NCBI GenBank assembly: GCA_016165875.1
Contig: JABBOT010000012.1
Coordinates: 12,460,984 to 12,524,983, forward strand
Direction of reading: 5' to 3'
Length of the DNA: 64,000 nt
Origin: Acanthopleura granulata
Taxonomy: Eukaryota; Mollusca; Polyplacophora; Chitonida; Chitonidae
Positions 59,946 to 64,000 of this stretch are shown one piece after another. Every line of letters starts with the position of its first letter. Position 1 is the first letter of the stretch. Position numbers and translations under genes: made by a program. The notes below the pieces were generated by a model that was not told the DNA's origin, did not search any database, and saw only the letters and a program-made list of their open reading frames with translations.

Positions 59946-61756
59946 ACATTGCTTGGTGCCGAGGGATAAGCTACCGCGGTTATATCGTCCGAGACGAATT
60001 GTCAACAAAAAGTTGGTTAAATCGTCGAAAATAATAAAGTCAAAGGCGATTTCGTCCACAATTCTAGGGAAAAGGTTCCAAACCATGTCCCGCAAACTTA
60101 TCTAATATACACAAATCATTAATAGTCCATAAATGTACCGGTTTTGCGCGTATTGCAAGCTTATAAGAATAATCTCCAATCGCAATAAACAAAAACCCTT
60201 CAATACCGTTCAGTCCAGTTTATGGTCTCAACACTCTAAATAACACCCGTGTCCCAAGTGATCAAGTTTGTACTTCAGCTAGGATTTTAAGTGCTCTACT
60301 TGAGCCACATCTGACCAGTATCATGATTATGATGGTAAAACAGGGTAAATGTTTAGAAGATAATAGATGTGTACCATTTTCCAGCTACCCTTTTCTTAAT
60401 TTTTGTATTTTGCTCTTTTCCCGCAAAAATTGTCTTTACCGTTGCAAAAATGAGTTTTTGAAATTTGCTGAAAATGGATGCAACTGTGTGTTTCTAAGAT
60501 ACAGTGATTTTTGGATTATTTAAATGCCCCAGTCAACCATCGAAAGGGTACGGAAATACAGAGAAAAAGTGTGAATTACAGTAGTTTAGTCCCGACGGCA
60601 TCAGATAGATCATGTGCAGAGGACTTGATGTATATTCAATTTCTCCAAAGGAAACTCCTCATTTTTTGACATCCGTTTGTGTCATTACCGTTACACCAAT
60701 GTGTTTACTCTTACGTTCGTCTTTACCGTTACGCACACAAATTTCACAAAATACCATCTATTTTATGTTTTACTATGTATTCATGAAAGTCCCTTTTTCA
60801 TAGAGTTAATTATCCGGAAAATGCTTTAAAGTTGATATTGTCAACAAATTGTATTCTTGATATATATAAGTGTAAAAAATTATGTATCTTCGTAGGTTGT
60901 GGGCATCTGATCTTGTATTGAAAGTCTCCACTTTTGGCACATTTTCAAGAAAAGGGTATTATTCGTATAAAGTTTGTGTGTTTGTTTCCGTTATTACACT
61001 AAAAAATTGCTTTCCCTTTTTATATTACGTTTTATAAATGCGCGTGTATTCGTAACGGTAAGGACAAGTATGATTGTCCACAAGCGAAGAATAGTGTAAA
61101 AAAAAAATCCCTAAATATGCCTCCGCCTATCTGTAGACCATTCAAGGAGCGTTCCATGCAAGTCAATAATTGCAAGACCCATGTCCAAAACATGTCAACG
61201 AACACTTATTCAATCCGGCCATGCCCCTCAAGTATAACAACAGTATAGAAGTAATTCTCTCTCATTTATGTATTATATCTAGAGCCAACTTCTGTAGAAA
61301 AACTTGTGATAATTTACATATATGTGGGGTCCAGACATTTTAACACGATGGTGCCTTGTAGTCCAACTCATGTACTCATATGTCAGCAACCTGCGGATGG
61401 TAGAGGGTCAGTTTTCCTGGCCTCATTGCCCCTCCACTTTTCGAAGAGGGGCGGGTACCCGCACCCCCCCCCCCCGCCCACTCTTTTTTGGCAAGAGTTA
61501 AATTATTTCAGCTGACATGTACATGAAAAGGCCAATATGCGTAAGACATATCGTACATGTAATATATTTATCTCCGTTTTCTATCACAAAAGAAAGTGCA
61601 CGAAACTTTTCTCCCGCTGGTTACAAAGCCCCTCCTTACTGCACTGGGAAGTTTTACAGTTCCACTTTTAATACCATGTCAAAATTATATGATCTTCCAT
61701 CGAAAAGGAAAACTTCGCATCTTCCTCTCTTTTTTTTCTTTTTTTATTTTGGTTTC

Positions 61757-62612
61757 CAGTTATAATTTTAGTCAGCAAAAGATCCTCGAGAACTTGAACG
61801 AGTCTCTCAAAATTTAAGTCAGAGCTTCCGGGGCTTTGATCGCCTTTGGACCTTCCCCTCTTTAAATGCCACAATAGTTCTGCTGTTTCAGCACCCCCCA
61901 AATTACATGACGTTTCCCATACATGTCAGCTTATCCCAAATTCACAGTATAGTTTTGGTTGGCAAAAATCGCCTAAAACGTGTCTCAGGGTATTTAAAAA
62001 GTCAGAGCTTCCGAGCCCTCGCCTATTTGGCAGGGATATTCCCTCTGCTTGACCCATCCCACATTTTATGACGTTCCACTTTCCCTGAGTTGTATGAACA
62101 GTCGCCAGAAAATATGTTAGTATAGCTAATCAATTTGAACATGAGGAGAAATAAAAGCATGAAGTCTTTATGCTTTAAGACAAATGCGTAGGCCTGCATA
62201 GTTCTCAGAGCAATTTAAGCAGAGCGCCGCTTGGATCGGATTTGAACAACCGAATATTTAAACTGGTTTATGATTTATAGACCCCTTAGAGCCAATCGTT
62301 TCATCCATGATCTAAATAAGCCTTTTTAAGCTAAATCCGCTTTAAAATGTCTTTATGAATTTGTTCCAGTATATATTTTGTACTTTGACTATAAAAGAAG
62401 AATTATATGACGTTCTCCCGAAAGTTCAGTTCATCCCACCTGTCTATCATAATTTTAGTTGCCTATATCACGTAAAACGTATCTCCCGCTATCTGGCTAT
62501 TTAAAAAGCCAGAACTTCCGAGGCTTAGGCGGTCCCTGGACCCTCCCCTTTTGGACAAGGATAGTAATTCCACTGCTGGAGCCGCCTCACATTTCATGAC
62601 GTCCCGCTAGAC
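61757..62612. repeat. Diverged interspersed repeat, about three copies
   Basis: Blocks recur in the same order near 61757-61915, 61934-62085 and 62440-62612: 'ataattttagt', 'tttaaaaagtcagagcttcc' (or 'ccagaacttccgagg'), 'ggaccttcccctcttt', 'acatgacgttccc'. Divergence is high. No coding capacity seen; origin unknown. Confidence 0.6.
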
Positions 62613-62871
62613 TAAATCAACTTGAAAATATACCTTTATGAATTCAATCCAATATACTTTGCACTTAGACTTTAAAAAAATGCCTTTACTACCAAGTTAT
62701 AAACGCCAATTTATTTACCGGTAGTCCTCTTCCTTGGCCCATAGGTCGCCCCAAGATACTCCCCTTTTTGCCCTACCGCTTTTTAGAAAGTTCCTGGGCC
62801 TATGAATGCTTAATATTTTTTTCATTGGTAGGTCCTAAATGTAGTTGTTTTTTGTTTACAATGTGTTCTTT

Positions 62872-63090
62872 GTTTATAAATTTATTTAACTGATAGGTGT
62901 TTTACGCCATACTCAAGAATATTTCACTTATACGACAGTAGCCAGCATTATACGGTGGGAGTATAAGAGCCCCAGGAAAACCCACGACCATGCGCAGGTT
63001 GTTGGCCGGCCTTCACATTCCGACAAGAAGCCAGCGTGAGCGGGCTTAAACTCACAGCGATTGTATTGGTGTTGATGTTGGCACCCTGTT
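62872..63090 (-). mobile_element. SINE, nearly full length
   Basis: 'aggtgttttacgccatactc', 'caagaatatttcacttatac', 'cgaccatgcgcaggttgttg', 'aagccagcgtgagcggg', 'aactcacagcgattgtat'. The tRNA-like head is diverged. Confidence 0.85.
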
Positions 63091-64000
63091 GTACATAAAT
63101 GTACAGAGTTATGCTCTGGAATGTTTATATTCACAATACTTTAGATATAGTTATTGATTCTGACAGGTTTCTACCCGAGGCCTGTAAATGGTATAGCGAA
63201 ATAAAGATTGTTGAATTCCTTAAGTACTACTGCTTGTTACATCCAGGCATTAGAGGTACACTATATACAATATACACCGCGTCAGCCTTTATTGACAATT
63301 CATCCCGGAAAGCAACCAATTTATAGTCCATTGTTTAAAAAAAAAATGATTCTGTCGGTACTGAAATGTATTCTATGATGAAGGCTAAGGTTTCTTGCAT
63401 GTAGATAACTCAGTTGCCTGACCTTCGTTTATGATCCAGACACTAAAGTTAATATATCATGATTTCACACTTCGTCCATCAACTGTTTGCTGTGCAAGAT
63501 AGGAGGTATCAGAATCGCTTTATGAGGAAAGCAAATACTAATTACCGGTAGTGAAAAACATTCGAATTGCTGCCTGCAGGCTGGGGATTTCACCCATACT
63601 GGCCTAAGTGTAACACGGGTATGGTGAGGGAAATGAGACAGAAACTGGACTTGCCACAACAGCCTGTAAAACAGGACTATTCTGTATCACACGAGTTCAC
63701 AATAAACTATGATCATAAAGAATTACAACATTTTACAACGTTAAATGTGATTTTACATGAAAATGCATGAAAAATCTTGTAAAGTTGTACAGCAAATGAA
63801 TACTACAGTTATCTAGTCTTTCAATGACTAGCAAATTAACAGAAATTTTACCCCAAAATTTATATTTATCAGGAAAATTGAATTAATCAAGCACAGGGAC
63901 ATTGCAGGCAGTAGTAAGGATGAGGGTGATATCACGTGGTAGGGTGACGTCAGTTCATTGAAAAATGTCCTTTTCTCAATGAACATCGGAAAAGTGGGTC

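Larger units (their letters stand above)
59946..64000. other. No supported gene
   Basis: Apart from the diverged repeat and the SINE, I see no exon with convincing coding signal and splice sites. Around 60430-61060 the word 'taccgtt' or its complement recurs five times ('tttaccgttgc', 'attaccgttacac', 'tttaccgttacgc', 'taacggtaagg'), which may mark an old repeat. Confidence 0.55.

Overview
This is animal nuclear DNA: AT-rich, with small phase-matched exons in long introns, GT-AG splice sites and many tRNA-derived SINEs, MITE-like hairpins and minisatellites. The abundant SINE family (tRNA-like head, core with 'ttttacgccatactcaaga' and 'cagcattatggtgggagg', short AATA-rich tail) and the frequent 'acatgta' words resemble mollusc and other lophotrochozoan genomes. 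That is pattern recall, not proof, and no species is claimed.

Three protein-coding genes can be assembled exon by exon, and every junction used keeps the reading frame. (1) 1-9696, minus: a family-X DNA polymerase of the Pol mu/TdT type (BRCT + polymerase core). Eight exons give 510 codons; the C-terminus lies beyond the left edge. (2) 11092-20452, plus: a pentameric ligand-gated ion channel of 472 aa in eight coding exons. It lacks both cysteines of the Cys-loop and has a very short M3-M4 linker, as in prokaryotic homologues. (3) 25153-57913, minus: a 28-exon, 1841-aa protein with a Munc13/UNC-13-like helical (MUN/MHD) region split by a 383-codon disordered exon, then a DEP domain and a long Ser/acidic tail. 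The exon lengths sum exactly to 1842 codons including the stop.

The most striking signal is shared by all three genes. Four introns begin with a minisatellite whose repeat unit is a copy of the end of the preceding exon plus the intron's own 5' splice site: about 1596-2660, 11420-13020, 17663-19128 and 29135-29900. The unit lengths (30, 43, 34 and 26 bp) and sequences are unrelated. What they share is position and orientation: the first unit always straddles the exon/intron boundary and every later unit carries a decoy GT donor. I recall similar intron-5'-end minisatellites in amphioxus (called 'mirages'), which should be checked. Here the phenomenon appears independently four times in one 64-kb window.

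Mobile DNA: intron 10 of gene 3 holds a decayed, internally deleted Polinton/Maverick (41540-48000) with terminal inverted repeats of about 190 bp. It has a broken protein-primed DNA polymerase B, a truncated retroviral-type integrase, a packaging-type ATPase and small element genes, all with stops or frameshifts. Two copies of a long-TIR MITE (52.1 and 59.6 kb), two hairpin elements (7.9 and 49.8 kb) and at least 15 SINE copies were seen. The stretch from 58 kb to 64 kb has no gene I can support.
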